A stretch of DNA of 64,000 bases from Bacteroidota bacterium. GTDB lineage: Bacteria; Bacteroidota; Bacteroidia; Palsa-965. The notes under the pieces were generated by a model. That model was not told where the DNA came from. It saw only the letters and a list, made by a program, of their open reading frames with translations, and searched no databases. A program made the position numbers and the translations under genes. The stretch is from NCBI GenBank assembly GCA_016194975.1, contig JACQAM010000008.1, positions 1 to 64,000 of the forward strand. The letters run 5' to 3'. Shown here in pieces: positions 45,344 through 53,848 of this stretch; the stretch's first letter is position 1, and each line of letters opens with the position of its first letter.

Positions 45344-46699
45344 TCAGTTAATACGAGTGTAGACGAGATGAAGATACATTTTGTAAGTGTTGGTCGGATC
45401 ATTACGTCCGCTTCCGATCACCGCCCTTCGCGAATATTCCACCGGTGAAACTTCTTTGAGATACAATCCGTAATTCGGGAGTGTCCCATTCATGAGTTGT
45501 TGAAAATAACGCGCCATGTTTATGTGATATTCACTGGTCGTGGTATTCACCGATCCTCCATAATAAACGCTGTTCTCAAACATATCCGTCATCAGGAACT
45601 GGTGTCCGGCAGAGTCAAGATAAACTGCATACAATTGTTTGTTCACCGGCAGATCTGCTGTAGATTGAGAAGGATCTGCCTTAATCACAAGTTCTGCTTT
45701 GTTGATCGCAATGGGATAACCGAGACTCCGCAGATTATTAAGATAAGGAAATAAAATTTTTGTTTTCACTCCCGCGCATGCCTGTATGTAAACTTCGTTG
45801 TCTGTATTCGGACCTGGCGAAGCAAGTTGTGTCAATAAACTTGACGCTGCGCCATTATAATTATGATTGAAATAAGAGTAGTAAGCCGATCCGGTGTTCA
45901 CGACAAAAGAAAATCGCAATGTGTCGGTGGAAGTGTGGTAATAAAAAGTGAAACGCGTTAAACTATCCAGCAAATTAAATCGCAGCATCGATCCTCCCGG
46001 TAAAGTTGAATCGGGGGCAATGTAAAATCCTTTGAAATAATCGAGGAACGCTGCATTGCTTGCAAGATTAGGTCCGCCCGACTGGCCGAAGATCTGCTGT
46101 GCGAATGAAGAATTAATATGAAAACTCAGGTAAGGCGGCAAAGTGTCGCTCGAAGTGGGGACATAGGTTCTCGGGTGCGGAGTAAATAAAGTGTCACCAA
46201 CTATGGTCGGATAAAATTGTTTGGAGTGATTGGAATAATATTCGCTGTCTTTGTAAATGTCTTCTGTCATTTGGTAAACACTGAAATGCATTGCGGTCGT
46301 AGTATCACCGTAAAAATCATAATCGTATTTCAATTGAAGAATTGTTGAATCAAGTACAGCAGTACTTCCGAAGTCAAGATTAGTAAGACTGTTCGGAACA
46401 GAAAACTGAGTAAAGAGTCCGGCGCTCACTCTTCCGAAATCAGGATCATTGTAACTCCCTATCTGCACGATCGGCGATTCATCTGTGCGCAGCGAATCTT
46501 CCCGTACGGTGTAAGTCTCCACCGTAACAGTATCTTCTGTTTGCAGATCGATCAGTTCACCTGCAGGTTGAACATCAAGTCCCACGTCACTTTCTTTTTT
46601 ACATGATGAAAAAAAGACGACAGCAACTATTATAAAAAACTTCGTCCCGAAGTTTCGGGACAAAGTTGTACTGAAAAAAACAGATTTTTTTACTTTCAT
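45344..46699 (-). CDS. DUF4270 family lipoprotein
   Basis: The product (451 residues) starts with a lipoprotein signal (MKVKKSVFF ... VVFFSSC) and has the DUF4270 opening SDVGLDVQPAGELI. Later segments include DTLPPYLSFHINSSFAQQIF. The family is common in Bacteroidetes next to glycogen synthase and glmS, as here, and has no known function. A perfect 8+8 palindrome (GTCCCGAA/TTCGGGAC, 46644-46661) sits inside the signal-peptide codons and encodes LSRNFGT, suggesting that an inverted-repeat element was absorbed there. The upstream start at 47038 overlaps the synthase gene and is not credible. Confidence 0.88.
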   Translation of the reverse strand: MKVKKSVFFSTTLSRNFGTKFFIIVAVVFFSSCKKESDVGLDVQPAGELIDLQTEDTVTVETYTVREDSLRTDESPIVQIGSYNDPDFGRVSAGLFTQFSVPNSLTNLDFGSTAVLDSTILQLKYDYDFYGDTTTAMHFSVYQMTEDIYKDSEYYSNHSKQFYPTIVGDTLFTPHPRTYVPTSSDTLPPYLSFHINSSFAQQIFGQSGGPNLASNAAFLDYFKGFYIAPDSTLPGGSMLRFNLLDSLTRFTFYYHTSTDTLRFSFVVNTGSAYYSYFNHNYNGAASSLLTQLASPGPNTDNEVYIQACAGVKTKILFPYLNNLRSLGYPIAINKAELVIKADPSQSTADLPVNKQLYAVYLDSAGHQFLMTDMFENSVYYGGSVNTTTSEYHINMARYFQQLMNGTLPNYGLYLKEVSPVEYSRRAVIGSGRNDPTNTYKMYLHLVYTRIN

Positions 46700-46703
46700 A
46701 AAA

Positions 46704-47537
46704 TCAGTCGACAAGCAGGGGCTCTTCTTCGAGAACTGCGTCGTAAAATTCAGAATAAGCGGCAACATATTCTTCCCTCGATTTGAATTCGAGGTAATTC
46801 TTGCCGGATTTTTTAATGTATTTGTCAACGTCGCTGTTGATCTTCGGTGCGCCTTTGATAACAGCGTCTGAATAGTCAATAGCAAGTTTAGATACATTGA
46901 GGAACGAAGGCGATTTAGCAACCGCGTCCACGTCTCCTTTTTCAACGCCTTCAATAAGAATCTTCTTGGAGAAGTCTTTATGCAGCGGATTTGTGAAATC
47001 ATCATCATATACAGAATATACGACGCGCGTTTCAGCAAAAAGTGGGTTGTCGCGGAAAGCTTTTTTCAGATAAAGTGGCATAAGCGATGTGAACCAGCCA
47101 TGGCAATGCACGATATCAGGTGCCCATCCAAGTTTTTTCACCGTTTCTATCACACCACGCGCAAAGAAGATCATGCGCTCATCGTTATCAGCAAAATACT
47201 CGTTCTTTTTATCAGTGAGAATGAATTTGCGCTGGAAGTATTCTTCATTATCAATAAAGTAAACCTGCATTCGCGCCGATTGAATAGAGGCAACTTTAAT
47301 GATCAACGGATGATCAGTATCATTAATGATAAGGTTCATCCCGGAAAGGCGGATCACTTCATGAAGTTGGTTCCGGCGCTCATTAATGCATCCGTAACGC
47401 GGCATGAAAGTGCGGATTTCTTTACCTTTTTCCTGAATGCCCTGGGGCAGATATCGGGCTGTAAAGCCCATAGGTGTTTCATCGAGGTAGGGGGTGATCT
47501 CCTGAGAAACGAAGAGAACTCTTGCTTTTTTAGTCAT
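46704..47537 (-). CDS. glycogen/starch synthase, short (GT5 catalytic N-terminal) type
   Basis: The product (277 residues) opens ARVLFVSQEITPYL and carries the GT5 N-terminal fold features (ETPMGFTARYLPQGIQEKGKEIR, DIVHCHGWFTSLMPLYLKKA). It covers only the N-terminal half of the usual 480-residue GlgA. This short form is a regular Bacteroidetes type, not obviously a truncation. It transfers glucose from ADP- or UDP-glucose or has lost activity; I cannot decide. DUF4270 and glmS follow on the same strand. Confidence 0.85.
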   Translation of the reverse strand: MTKKARVLFVSQEITPYLDETPMGFTARYLPQGIQEKGKEIRTFMPRYGCINERRNQLHEVIRLSGMNLIINDTDHPLIIKVASIQSARMQVYFIDNEEYFQRKFILTDKKNEYFADNDERMIFFARGVIETVKKLGWAPDIVHCHGWFTSLMPLYLKKAFRDNPLFAETRVVYSVYDDDFTNPLHKDFSKKILIEGVEKGDVDAVAKSPSFLNVSKLAIDYSDAVIKGAPKINSDVDKYIKKSGKNYLEFKSREEYVAAYSEFYDAVLEEEPLLVD

Positions 47538-47576
47538 AAGATGGGAGCTGTTTTCTTGGGTTTGTAAAAAGGATTA

Positions 47577-47584
47577 CAAAGATA
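47577..47584 (-). promoter_or_regulatory. promoter box of the glycogen synthase operon
   Basis: TATCTTTG on the minus strand is a full -7 match, 40 bases before the start codon. TTTG lies 22 bases further upstream (47607-47610). Confidence 0.6.
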
Positions 47585-47670
47585 ATAAAAAAAAAGCGGG
47601 AAACGGCAAAAAACCGTAGTTTCGGCGCCTTCTGGTTTCTTCATTTTTCATTGTAAAAAGACACGATTTC

Positions 47671-48516
47671 ATGCAAACGATAACGTCCGGAAAAGTAGTA
47701 TCGGAATTAACACAAATTGCAAGAAGTTCAGGACAGAAGGTCGGTTTTGTTCCCACAATGGGAGCGTTGCATCAAGGACACAAAAGTCTTGTAGAAAAAG
47801 CCCGGAATGAAAATGATTTGGTCGTAGTTAGCATTTTTGTCAATCCAACCCAATTCAACGATGCAGGTGATCTGAAAAAATATCCGAGAACCCCTGATCA
47901 GGATGCGGATCTTCTCTTGAACGCGGGATGCGATATTTTATTTGTTCCTTCTGTAGATGAAATGTACCCGGCCGGTTTCGATGAGGAAGAAAAAACGGAT
48001 CTCGTCGGACTTGATCTAGTGATGGAGGGTCGTTCGCGCCCGGGTCATTTCAATGGCGTGGTGCAGGTGGTGAAAAAATTATTTTCTATTGTGGGCGAAT
48101 GCAATTCGTATTTCGGAGAAAAGGATTTTCAGCAACTCGCTATTATCAGGAGAATGACAAAGCAACTATATCTTCCCGTGAAGATCATTGCATGTCCAAC
48201 CGTGCGAGAATCCGGTGGACTGGCCATGTCATCGAGGAATATGCGATTGAGCCCGGAGGGAAGAATGGCCGCGAATAATATTTCGAAAATACTTTTTGCT
48301 TTGAAAGCAAAATGGAAAGAGATGAGTACCGGGGAAGCAAAGCGATTTGTAGAAGAGGCAATACTTGCAGAAAAGTTATTTCGTCTCGATTATTTTGACA
48401 TTGTGGATCGCGAATCGTTGTTGCCTTCAGCGGCGAATGAAAAAAGGAATGTCATTGGCTGTATCGCCGTTTTTATCGGAGAAGTTAGGTTGATCGATAA
48501 CGTTTCATTGGATTGA
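47671..48516 (+). CDS. panC: pantothenate synthetase
   Basis: This 281-residue enzyme joins pantoate and beta-alanine to make pantothenate for coenzyme A. Motifs GFVPTMGALHQGHKSLV, IFVNPTQFN, GRSRPGHFNGV, FGEKDFQQL and SSRNMRLSP are all present. panD, which often follows panC, is not present here. The gene is divergent from the glycogen synthase operon. Confidence 0.97.
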   Translation: MQTITSGKVVSELTQIARSSGQKVGFVPTMGALHQGHKSLVEKARNENDLVVVSIFVNPTQFNDAGDLKKYPRTPDQDADLLLNAGCDILFVPSVDEMYPAGFDEEEKTDLVGLDLVMEGRSRPGHFNGVVQVVKKLFSIVGECNSYFGEKDFQQLAIIRRMTKQLYLPVKIIACPTVRESGGLAMSSRNMRLSPEGRMAANNISKILFALKAKWKEMSTGEAKRFVEEAILAEKLFRLDYFDIVDRESLLPSAANEKRNVIGCIAVFIGEVRLIDNVSLD

Positions 48517-48630
48517 TGAACTACAATTTCTATTCCGGGTGTGTAATATTGATTTCCAGAATTAATTTCAGTAAGCCACAGGAATATTTATTCCTTCCGA
48601 TACGATGAACCGTCTTGTATAAACAAGGAA

Positions 48631-49713
48631 TTATTCGAAGGTAACGCCGATCATTACATCTACCAGTCCCTTTTTCTTACCGGGATTCCAGTTTGGCATA
48701 TTGCGGAAAACGCGAATGATCTCCGCATCGATGTCAGGAGAAATACTGTAAGAAAGATCGGGAACGGAAACTTCTCCTGTTTTTGAATTTACCGTAATGG
48801 TAATTCCCGTGGCATAGCGTGTGAGTTTGGAGCGGTCAACAGAAATGGATTTAAAATTCGATCTGATATAACTTTTCAGTGCTTCATCACCGCCGGGAAA
48901 CGAAGGCATATCTTCTAGTTTGAAAGATGCATTGCCGCCATCACTTCTTCCTAATTGTCCGTCATGCGATTCCTTTCGCGTGCTTTTTCCATCATCGTGA
49001 GTTATGGGCGGATAAACCAGAATGCTTTTGATCCGAAGAGGAGAATTATTATTTGCAGTTCTCGAATTGGAGCCATTACTCATATCCGAAATTTCATCCT
49101 GGTGTGAATCGTTTTCCTGTTTTACCGTGAGTGTATTCTGAACGCCCGGCTGTGTAGCAGGAAGATCCTGTAAACTTGAAACAGAATATACTTTCGAGGA
49201 AGAATTTTTCTGATTGGCTAATGTCGATCCTGAATTGCCAGATGAGGAGGCAACAGTAGAGGAATTATTATCAGGAACAGAATTTGAATTAACAGAATTG
49301 CGGGTAGCTCCGGAATTAATTGTTGCAACGGAATTCTTGAGAGCTGTTGCAGCCGGTTGTTTACTTTTAAAGGGATTGTATCCGGATAAATGCAGAACGG
49401 TAAAACATCCACCAATCAGAAGAATCCCTGCCCCCATCATCATTCCGAAACGCCGGAAAAATGAAATACGCGGAGGAGTATTCATATACACCGCAAGTCG
49501 TCTCTGAATGTGTGAAGAAAGTTTATTGACCTCAGCAAGCCGCTTCGAATTCAACCCATCCATTGCCGCCGAGCAAAGTCCGCACTCGATCAAATGCTTC
49601 TCTACTTCGTGCATACTCTTTTTATGGAGTTTGCCATCGGAATAGAGCTTCATCGTATCAAGGGAGAGGCATTCGCCTTTCTGAAATATCCGCTTGAGCT
49701 CTTTGGCAGTCAT
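48631..49713 (-). CDS. anti-sigma factor with zinc finger and TonB-type C-terminal domain
   Basis: The 360-residue protein has an anti-sigma zinc-binding helix at 35-55 (VEKHLIECGLCSAAMDG, His-x3-Cys-x2-Cys). One membrane helix (about 87-108; FGMMMGAGILLIGGCFTVLH) follows. A Ser/Asn-rich low-complexity linker leads to a TonB/energy-transducer-like domain (SFPGGDEALKSYIRSNF ... ATGITITVNSKTGEVSV) at the end. It starts within the ATGA overlap with the sigma gene. The design suggests an inner-membrane anti-sigma factor with a periplasmic sensor part. Confidence 0.82.
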   Translation of the reverse strand: MTAKELKRIFQKGECLSLDTMKLYSDGKLHKKSMHEVEKHLIECGLCSAAMDGLNSKRLAEVNKLSSHIQRRLAVYMNTPPRISFFRRFGMMMGAGILLIGGCFTVLHLSGYNPFKSKQPAATALKNSVATINSGATRNSVNSNSVPDNNSSTVASSSGNSGSTLANQKNSSSKVYSVSSLQDLPATQPGVQNTLTVKQENDSHQDEISDMSNGSNSRTANNNSPLRIKSILVYPPITHDDGKSTRKESHDGQLGRSDGGNASFKLEDMPSFPGGDEALKSYIRSNFKSISVDRSKLTRYATGITITVNSKTGEVSVPDLSYSISPDIDAEIIRVFRNMPNWNPGKKKGLVDVMIGVTFE

Positions 49714-50288
49714 TCTTCGGTGGGTACCAGATAACCTTTGAGATTTCTCTTACCATTCTGGAGGTAACTTTTTACCTCGTTGACCGAGAAACCTGTGAGG
49801 TCTGATACCTCTTTATAGCTCTTCTCTTCAAAGTAGAACAGCTCGATGCACTTTTTCTGTTCCTCAGAGAGCTTTGTAACGGCTTCTTTGAGTTTTTCGA
49901 GTTGTTCTTCCAGCTGCAGCGCCTCTGTTTTTGGCGACTCGTCGGCGGCCAGATTGCGGAGTGCTGTCTCCACATCTTTGACCTCCATGGAATCTTTCCT
50001 GAGTTTTTTCAGGCAGAGATGCTTTGTTACACTGTACACCCAGGTTTTGAAATTATTCACTTCGTGGTGTTGCAGATCCCGCAGAATAATTTCGAAGACT
50101 TCCATTACTGCGTCTTCAGTATCTACGTTATTCTGCATGTAGTTATAAGCCACTGCAGTGATCAACTGGGTGTATCGACGAAATAATTCTCCTGCGTACC
50201 AAGAGTTCGTCGTGCGACGGTACTGATCTATCAGTTCCGAGTCGCTCAGCTGGGTTTCCTTTTTAGGCCAGAGAAAGCGTATGCGCAC
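49710..50288 (-). CDS. ECF RNA polymerase sigma-70 factor
   Basis: This 192-residue extracytoplasmic-function sigma factor has region 2 (YMQNNVDTEDAVMEVFEIIL) and region 4 (KCIELFYFEEKSYKEVSDLT). The stop overlaps the start of the anti-sigma gene (TGA/ATG), the usual arrangement for a paired regulator. It likely directs transcription of envelope genes in response to an outer signal; the regulon is unknown. Confidence 0.92.
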   Translation of the reverse strand: MRIRFLWPKKETQLSDSELIDQYRRTTNSWYAGELFRRYTQLITAVAYNYMQNNVDTEDAVMEVFEIILRDLQHHEVNNFKTWVYSVTKHLCLKKLRKDSMEVKDVETALRNLAADESPKTEALQLEEQLEKLKEAVTKLSEEQKKCIELFYFEEKSYKEVSDLTGFSVNEVKSYLQNGKRNLKGYLVPTEE

Positions 50289-50589
50289 CTTAGGAAGGAT
50301 TTACTTGTGAAACTATGTGTTAATTGCCAATCCTAATGTACGAATAGTTTTCACATAAGCAAACGCTGACCGATTTAAAGGGCGTTTTTTAGAATAATTC
50401 CATAAATGAATGGAATTAAAATAACCATGGCAAAAAATAATTTACAAAGGATGAAGCACTTCATTCAAATTATATTATTGATTAACAGACAATTAAATTA
50501 ATTCTTAGAAATATTTCAAGCCCGGCGTATGGAAATAGTTCATTTCATGCCCTATTACTGCAAAGGCAATAAATCCCAATTAAGCTGAA
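50289..50589. other. intergenic region without recognised feature
   Basis: I see no gene or known RNA here. The stretch is AT-rich and holds an imperfect inverted repeat AATTCCATAAATGAATGGAATT near 50395-50420. Confidence 0.3.
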
Positions 50590-50799
50590 ATGAATTCTAC
50601 GGTCGCAAAGTTTGCAAAGAAGAAAGTTTTTGTAGTCTCAGTCCTTATTACGGCTGGACTGGTAATGGTAACTCTTCCTTCCTGCAAACATCAAAAAGGC
50701 GGTTGTGATGCTTATCAGGGTAGCCAGCGTTCTTTAAAGAAAAACAAACATCGTTCTGCGCAAGTAGAATCTGTTCGTCAAAACGCTTTTATAGCGTAG
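50590..50799 (+). CDS. small lipoprotein-like protein
   Basis: The 69-residue product has a Lys-rich start, a hydrophobic segment (KVFVVSVLITAGLVMVTLPSC) with a lipobox-like PSC, and a short Lys/Arg-rich mature part. A strong terminator follows at 50879. The small size and lack of homology that I recognise make the assignment tentative. Confidence 0.6.
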   Translation: MNSTVAKFAKKKVFVVSVLITAGLVMVTLPSCKHQKGGCDAYQGSQRSLKKNKHRSAQVESVRQNAFIA

Positions 50800-50878
50800 T
50801 TAATTTGTACTCCTGAAGGGCGAGTTTTCTCCCGAAAGCCGTTCTTCCTCTATACATGTGTTTCATGTGTTTGCCACG

Positions 50879-50906
50879 AAAAGCCTCGCTACAAGCGGGG
50901 TTTTTT
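50879..50906 (+). terminator. rho-independent terminator
   Basis: The stem AAGCCTCGCT/AGCGGGGTT with loop ACA is followed by a T-run, 80 bases after the small lipoprotein gene. Confidence 0.8.
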
Positions 50907-50920
50907 GTTTTAAACATTTA

Positions 50921-51043
50921 GGGCATCTCTAATAACTTCGAACTGCAGCGTTGGGCTGCGTCCTCAAAATCCTCATTTACGAATAGTAAATTCCGGTTTT
51001 TCGGACTTGCCCGCCTTGCATTTCTGTGTTTTTAGAGATGCCC
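50921..51043. repeat. MITE-like inverted-repeat element, copy B
   Basis: This copy has the same 12-bp termini (GGGCATCTCTAA at 50921, TTAGAGATGCCC ending 51043) and the same TTTA flanks as copy A at 8595-8700. It is 17 bp longer, mainly because of an extra stretch (GGTTTTTCGGACTTGCC) in the middle. The rest aligns closely with copy A. It fills the gap between the terminator and the next gene. Confidence 0.85.
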
Positions 51044-51086
51044 TTTAATTATTTCGCAAAAAACTTTTATACAATTGGGGAATTCA

Positions 51087-51094
51087 TAGTTTTG
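51087..51094 (+). promoter_or_regulatory. -7 promoter box of the duplicated-domain lipoprotein gene
   Basis: TAGTTTTG matches TAnnTTTG, 19 bases before the ATG at 51113. Confidence 0.5.
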
Positions 51095-51112
51095 CACAAA
51101 ACAAATCCTGTT

Positions 51113-51961
51113 ATGAAAAAAATAATCTACCCCTGTGCCATTCTCATGGTTTCCCTGATCGTGGCCTCCTGTAATTTCGGAAAGAAAAATAGTTTTGCTT
51201 CCTACCTGGATAGCATTGCCAAAGCCGACAGCATGAAGAATAATGCACCGGCCACCAGCATTTCTTTCAAAGATCTTTTCGATTCGAAATACGCTGATAA
51301 AAATGTAACCGTAGAAGGATACCTCGCCCTTTGTCCGAATATTTCTCTCAATGCCGGAAAAGAGCAGGTTGATTTTCGCGAGAGAAAAGGAATGTTTCAT
51401 TCCGATCAATCCATTAAACTGAATCTTACAGTCGGAGATAAAAAGAACGGAATGGATGATATGCCCGATAAATATCACGACGATGATATGAAAGTCTATG
51501 ACAATTCCGGGAATGAACTGGGAGTTGGGGCACATGTGCGCATTACCGGTCACCTCGATGCTTTCGGATCTATGGACATCAAAAAAATTGAAAGCATTTC
51601 GAATGATATGATCGATTACTCCAAGTTTGAGGTAGAAAAAATTGATGCCGATAATTCGCCTTCTTCTTCCCTCGATGGAAAACTTGTTTCAGCAGAAGGA
51701 ACGCTCGAAATGCCTGAGTCCTCTCTCGCCGAAAGCTATACTTATCTTTATCTCCATGTAAAAGGAATTGACGAGACGGTGGAAGTACACATTCGTTTCG
51801 GACATCATCCGAACCAGATCGAATCTCTTCCTCCCGATTATGGTGATGATGATGTGAAAGTGCATGCAAATGATGGAACGATCATTGGGCATAAGAAAGT
51901 CCGCGTTTATGGAGTGTATTCCAATGATGCTATAGAAGCAGAGAACATCGAGGTCCTCTGA
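51113..51961 (+). CDS. lipoprotein with two tandem OB-like domains
   Basis: The product (282 residues) starts MKKIIYPCAILMVSLIVASC (lipobox VASC). The frame is open upstream through the inserted repeat, but this start is the only one with a signal peptide. The mature part is made of two similar domains of about 110 residues. The first has NGMDDMPDKYHDDDMKVYDN ... GAHVRITGHLDAF and the second NQIESLPPDYGDDDVKVHAN ... HKKVRVYGVYSND, with aligned spacing. The strand pattern resembles OB-folds (bacterial OB or tRNA_anti type), but no ligand is known. Confidence 0.72.
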   Translation: MKKIIYPCAILMVSLIVASCNFGKKNSFASYLDSIAKADSMKNNAPATSISFKDLFDSKYADKNVTVEGYLALCPNISLNAGKEQVDFRERKGMFHSDQSIKLNLTVGDKKNGMDDMPDKYHDDDMKVYDNSGNELGVGAHVRITGHLDAFGSMDIKKIESISNDMIDYSKFEVEKIDADNSPSSSLDGKLVSAEGTLEMPESSLAESYTYLYLHVKGIDETVEVHIRFGHHPNQIESLPPDYGDDDVKVHANDGTIIGHKKVRVYGVYSNDAIEAENIEVL

Positions 51962-51980
51962 AATAAAATATCAATTGAAT

Positions 51981-52010
51981 AAAAGCGGATGATTTTTTAT
52001 CCGCTTTTTT
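51981..52010. terminator. bidirectional terminator
   Basis: The stem AAAAGCGGAT/ATCCGCTTTT with T-runs lies between the convergent genes ending at 51961 and 52009. Confidence 0.85.
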
Positions 52011-53622
52011 ATTTTAAAAATTTACGCAGGCAAAGCTGGTACGAATATTCATCTGTTGTTTTCAAATGAATGAGTTTTTTTATTTCATTTTTTCTTTGCA
52101 GGTAATATTCCGCGTCTCCACTGCTCCGGATGAATAAGGCAAGATCAAGACACACGCGATCTTCACTTTTATTTTTGATGACGGCCCTCGTTTTCTGAAG
52201 CACTTGTTTCCTGCAATATTTTTCTGCTACTGAAATCTCTCCCCCGAAATTATTCCTGATCATATCCGTGATGCGCTCGCGCACATGCTGGGGCGAAACA
52301 GGAATATTATTTTTCCCGGTGAGATCAAGTCCAATATTTGATGCAGTGAATTTTTTAAGTACTTCTTTCGAAGAACGGTATCCTTTCCGGGAATTTATTT
52401 TTTCCGATTCCTCCAATGCAAGTGAAAATAATTTTTCATTTACCGGGCGGAAACCGAAGCGATAGTAAAACCAGAAAGCGCCCGATTCAATTCCTTCCGG
52501 ATTATTTTTTCCATACTGGTAAGGTTCGACCTCAAAATACCCGACTCCGAAATATTGTGAATAGATGCGGAGCAACTGGCAAAAAATAATAGCAGATTCG
52601 CCGCCACGGAACCATTCAAAAATATTCATCCCGAACAAAGCGCGTTTCCCGAACAACCAGGCGCCGCCGTATGACATCGGATAACCGTTTTTAAAAGCCG
52701 TAAATCCGAAATAGGATTCCAGCGGTTGCCGGCGCTCATTCACCATTCCATAAACAGCGATGGAAATCCCCCTCTCGAGTTCAAAAATTTTCAGTGAAGA
52801 TTCTTCCATGTACGTCGATGGCTCTGTTTCACGCCCGAGCAGCAGTAATGAAGTTTGGATGATTTTTGCCAATGAAAACCGTTCTTCTTCATTCAGTTTT
52901 CGCGGAGCAGGAATTCTTCTCTTCAGGAATTCTTCAATGCCTGGCTTTTTCAGGATCTCATCATGAAAAAATATTTTTTGCGTCTCGATGTGATTATGAA
53001 AAAGTGAGAATGAACTATCAACAGGTTCGACCTTTTCATTCATTCCAAGCGATTCGAAAAGATCTTCCTTTTGCACAGCAGAAATTTCTGTCCGATCGAG
53101 TTGCCCGATCAAGCCCGGGATGAATTTTTTTTTATGTCCGAAAATCCTCCGCAATAATTTTATTCCTTTCATTCCCTCCTCGGTCGCGATCTCTTTCAGT
53201 ATATCGGGCAGCGTTAACTGCAGGAAACGATTGAGATTTTTTCCGCCATCGTCGAATGAATCGAATTGCAAGGTGCCGGGAAATTTTTTCTCCACCCATG
53301 ATAAAATTGCCGGGGAAAAAGAAGAAACAGTCGCCGTGAACGGAAGCCCGCTGTTCGCAAGTGCATCGTTTTTTTCGCGCGCACCTGCCCGCAGGAAATC
53401 AGTGATCCGTTCCATTTCATTCAGCACGATTTCCAATTCATCGCCATTCGACGGATAGGCAGCAAGAAAAAGAAGCAATTGCTGGTAGTACCCCAGCCAT
53501 TTCGAATGAACCAATCGTGTGCCGGAAAATCCGCGCAGTAATTTATTTTTTCTTTCAACCGAATCCGCATCGTACCGGCTGATGGTTTCACTCAATTCAC
53601 GTAGAAGTTTTTTCACAGACAT
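52009..53622 (-). CDS. conserved-looking protein of unknown function with a possible GNAT-like segment
   Basis: This 537-residue cytoplasmic protein has no signal peptide or membrane helix. I prefer the second Met (MSVKKLLRELSETI) as the start over the first at 53643. The N-terminal 220 residues are helical. At about 300-410 there is a beta-rich region (YFGFTAFKNGYPMSYGGAWL, FRGGESAIIFCQLLRIYSQY, YGKNNPEGIESGAFWFYYRF) ending in GFRPVN, which resembles acetyltransferase-type folds. I cannot name the family. It is convergent with the lipoprotein gene. Confidence 0.6.
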   Translation of the reverse strand: MSVKKLLRELSETISRYDADSVERKNKLLRGFSGTRLVHSKWLGYYQQLLLFLAAYPSNGDELEIVLNEMERITDFLRAGAREKNDALANSGLPFTATVSSFSPAILSWVEKKFPGTLQFDSFDDGGKNLNRFLQLTLPDILKEIATEEGMKGIKLLRRIFGHKKKFIPGLIGQLDRTEISAVQKEDLFESLGMNEKVEPVDSSFSLFHNHIETQKIFFHDEILKKPGIEEFLKRRIPAPRKLNEEERFSLAKIIQTSLLLLGRETEPSTYMEESSLKIFELERGISIAVYGMVNERRQPLESYFGFTAFKNGYPMSYGGAWLFGKRALFGMNIFEWFRGGESAIIFCQLLRIYSQYFGVGYFEVEPYQYGKNNPEGIESGAFWFYYRFGFRPVNEKLFSLALEESEKINSRKGYRSSKEVLKKFTASNIGLDLTGKNNIPVSPQHVRERITDMIRNNFGGEISVAEKYCRKQVLQKTRAVIKNKSEDRVCLDLALFIRSSGDAEYYLQRKNEIKKLIHLKTTDEYSYQLCLRKFLK

Positions 53623-53663
53623 AACCGTTCTAAAAATAACCAAATCCTTCGTGAAGACGCCAT

Positions 53664-53693
53664 AAAAAAAGCCGGATTTTATTTCCCGGCTTT
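53664..53693 (-). terminator. rho-independent terminator behind the 19-codon ORF
   Basis: On the minus strand AAAGCCGGGAAATAAAATCC GGCTTT is followed by a T-run. It lies 5 bases after the stop of the small ORF at 53699. Confidence 0.8.
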
Positions 53694-53698
53694 CAAGA

Positions 53699-53758
53699 TT
53701 ATTTTTTCACGAACAATCCCCACTCATCTTCCACTTCGTCATCATCATTCCATGTCAT
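53699..53758 (-). CDS. 19-residue acidic microprotein candidate
   Basis: The ORF encodes MTWNDDDEVEDEWGLFVKK. It has eight Asp/Glu residues in the middle and two lysines at the end. Its ATG is preceded by an A-rich leader, and further upstream on the minus strand is ACTTTGCC, a weak -7-type box. A strong terminator lies 5 bases after the stop, so the ORF fills a compact transcription unit between the two larger minus-strand genes. Translation is not proven, and a small RNA with the same boundaries would look identical in the DNA. Confidence 0.4.
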   Translation of the reverse strand: MTWNDDDEVEDEWGLFVKK

Positions 53759-53848
53759 AACTAACTGTTTTTTTTGGTTGGATGGCAAAGTAAATGTAAA
53801 TGAACGTAACGACGATTGATATTGAAAAATATTTTTCAGGAACGCACA

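Noticed and set aside
46700-47038. Extended N-terminus of the DUF4270 gene
   Set aside because: It overlaps the glycogen synthase gene completely; the lipoprotein signal begins at 46699.
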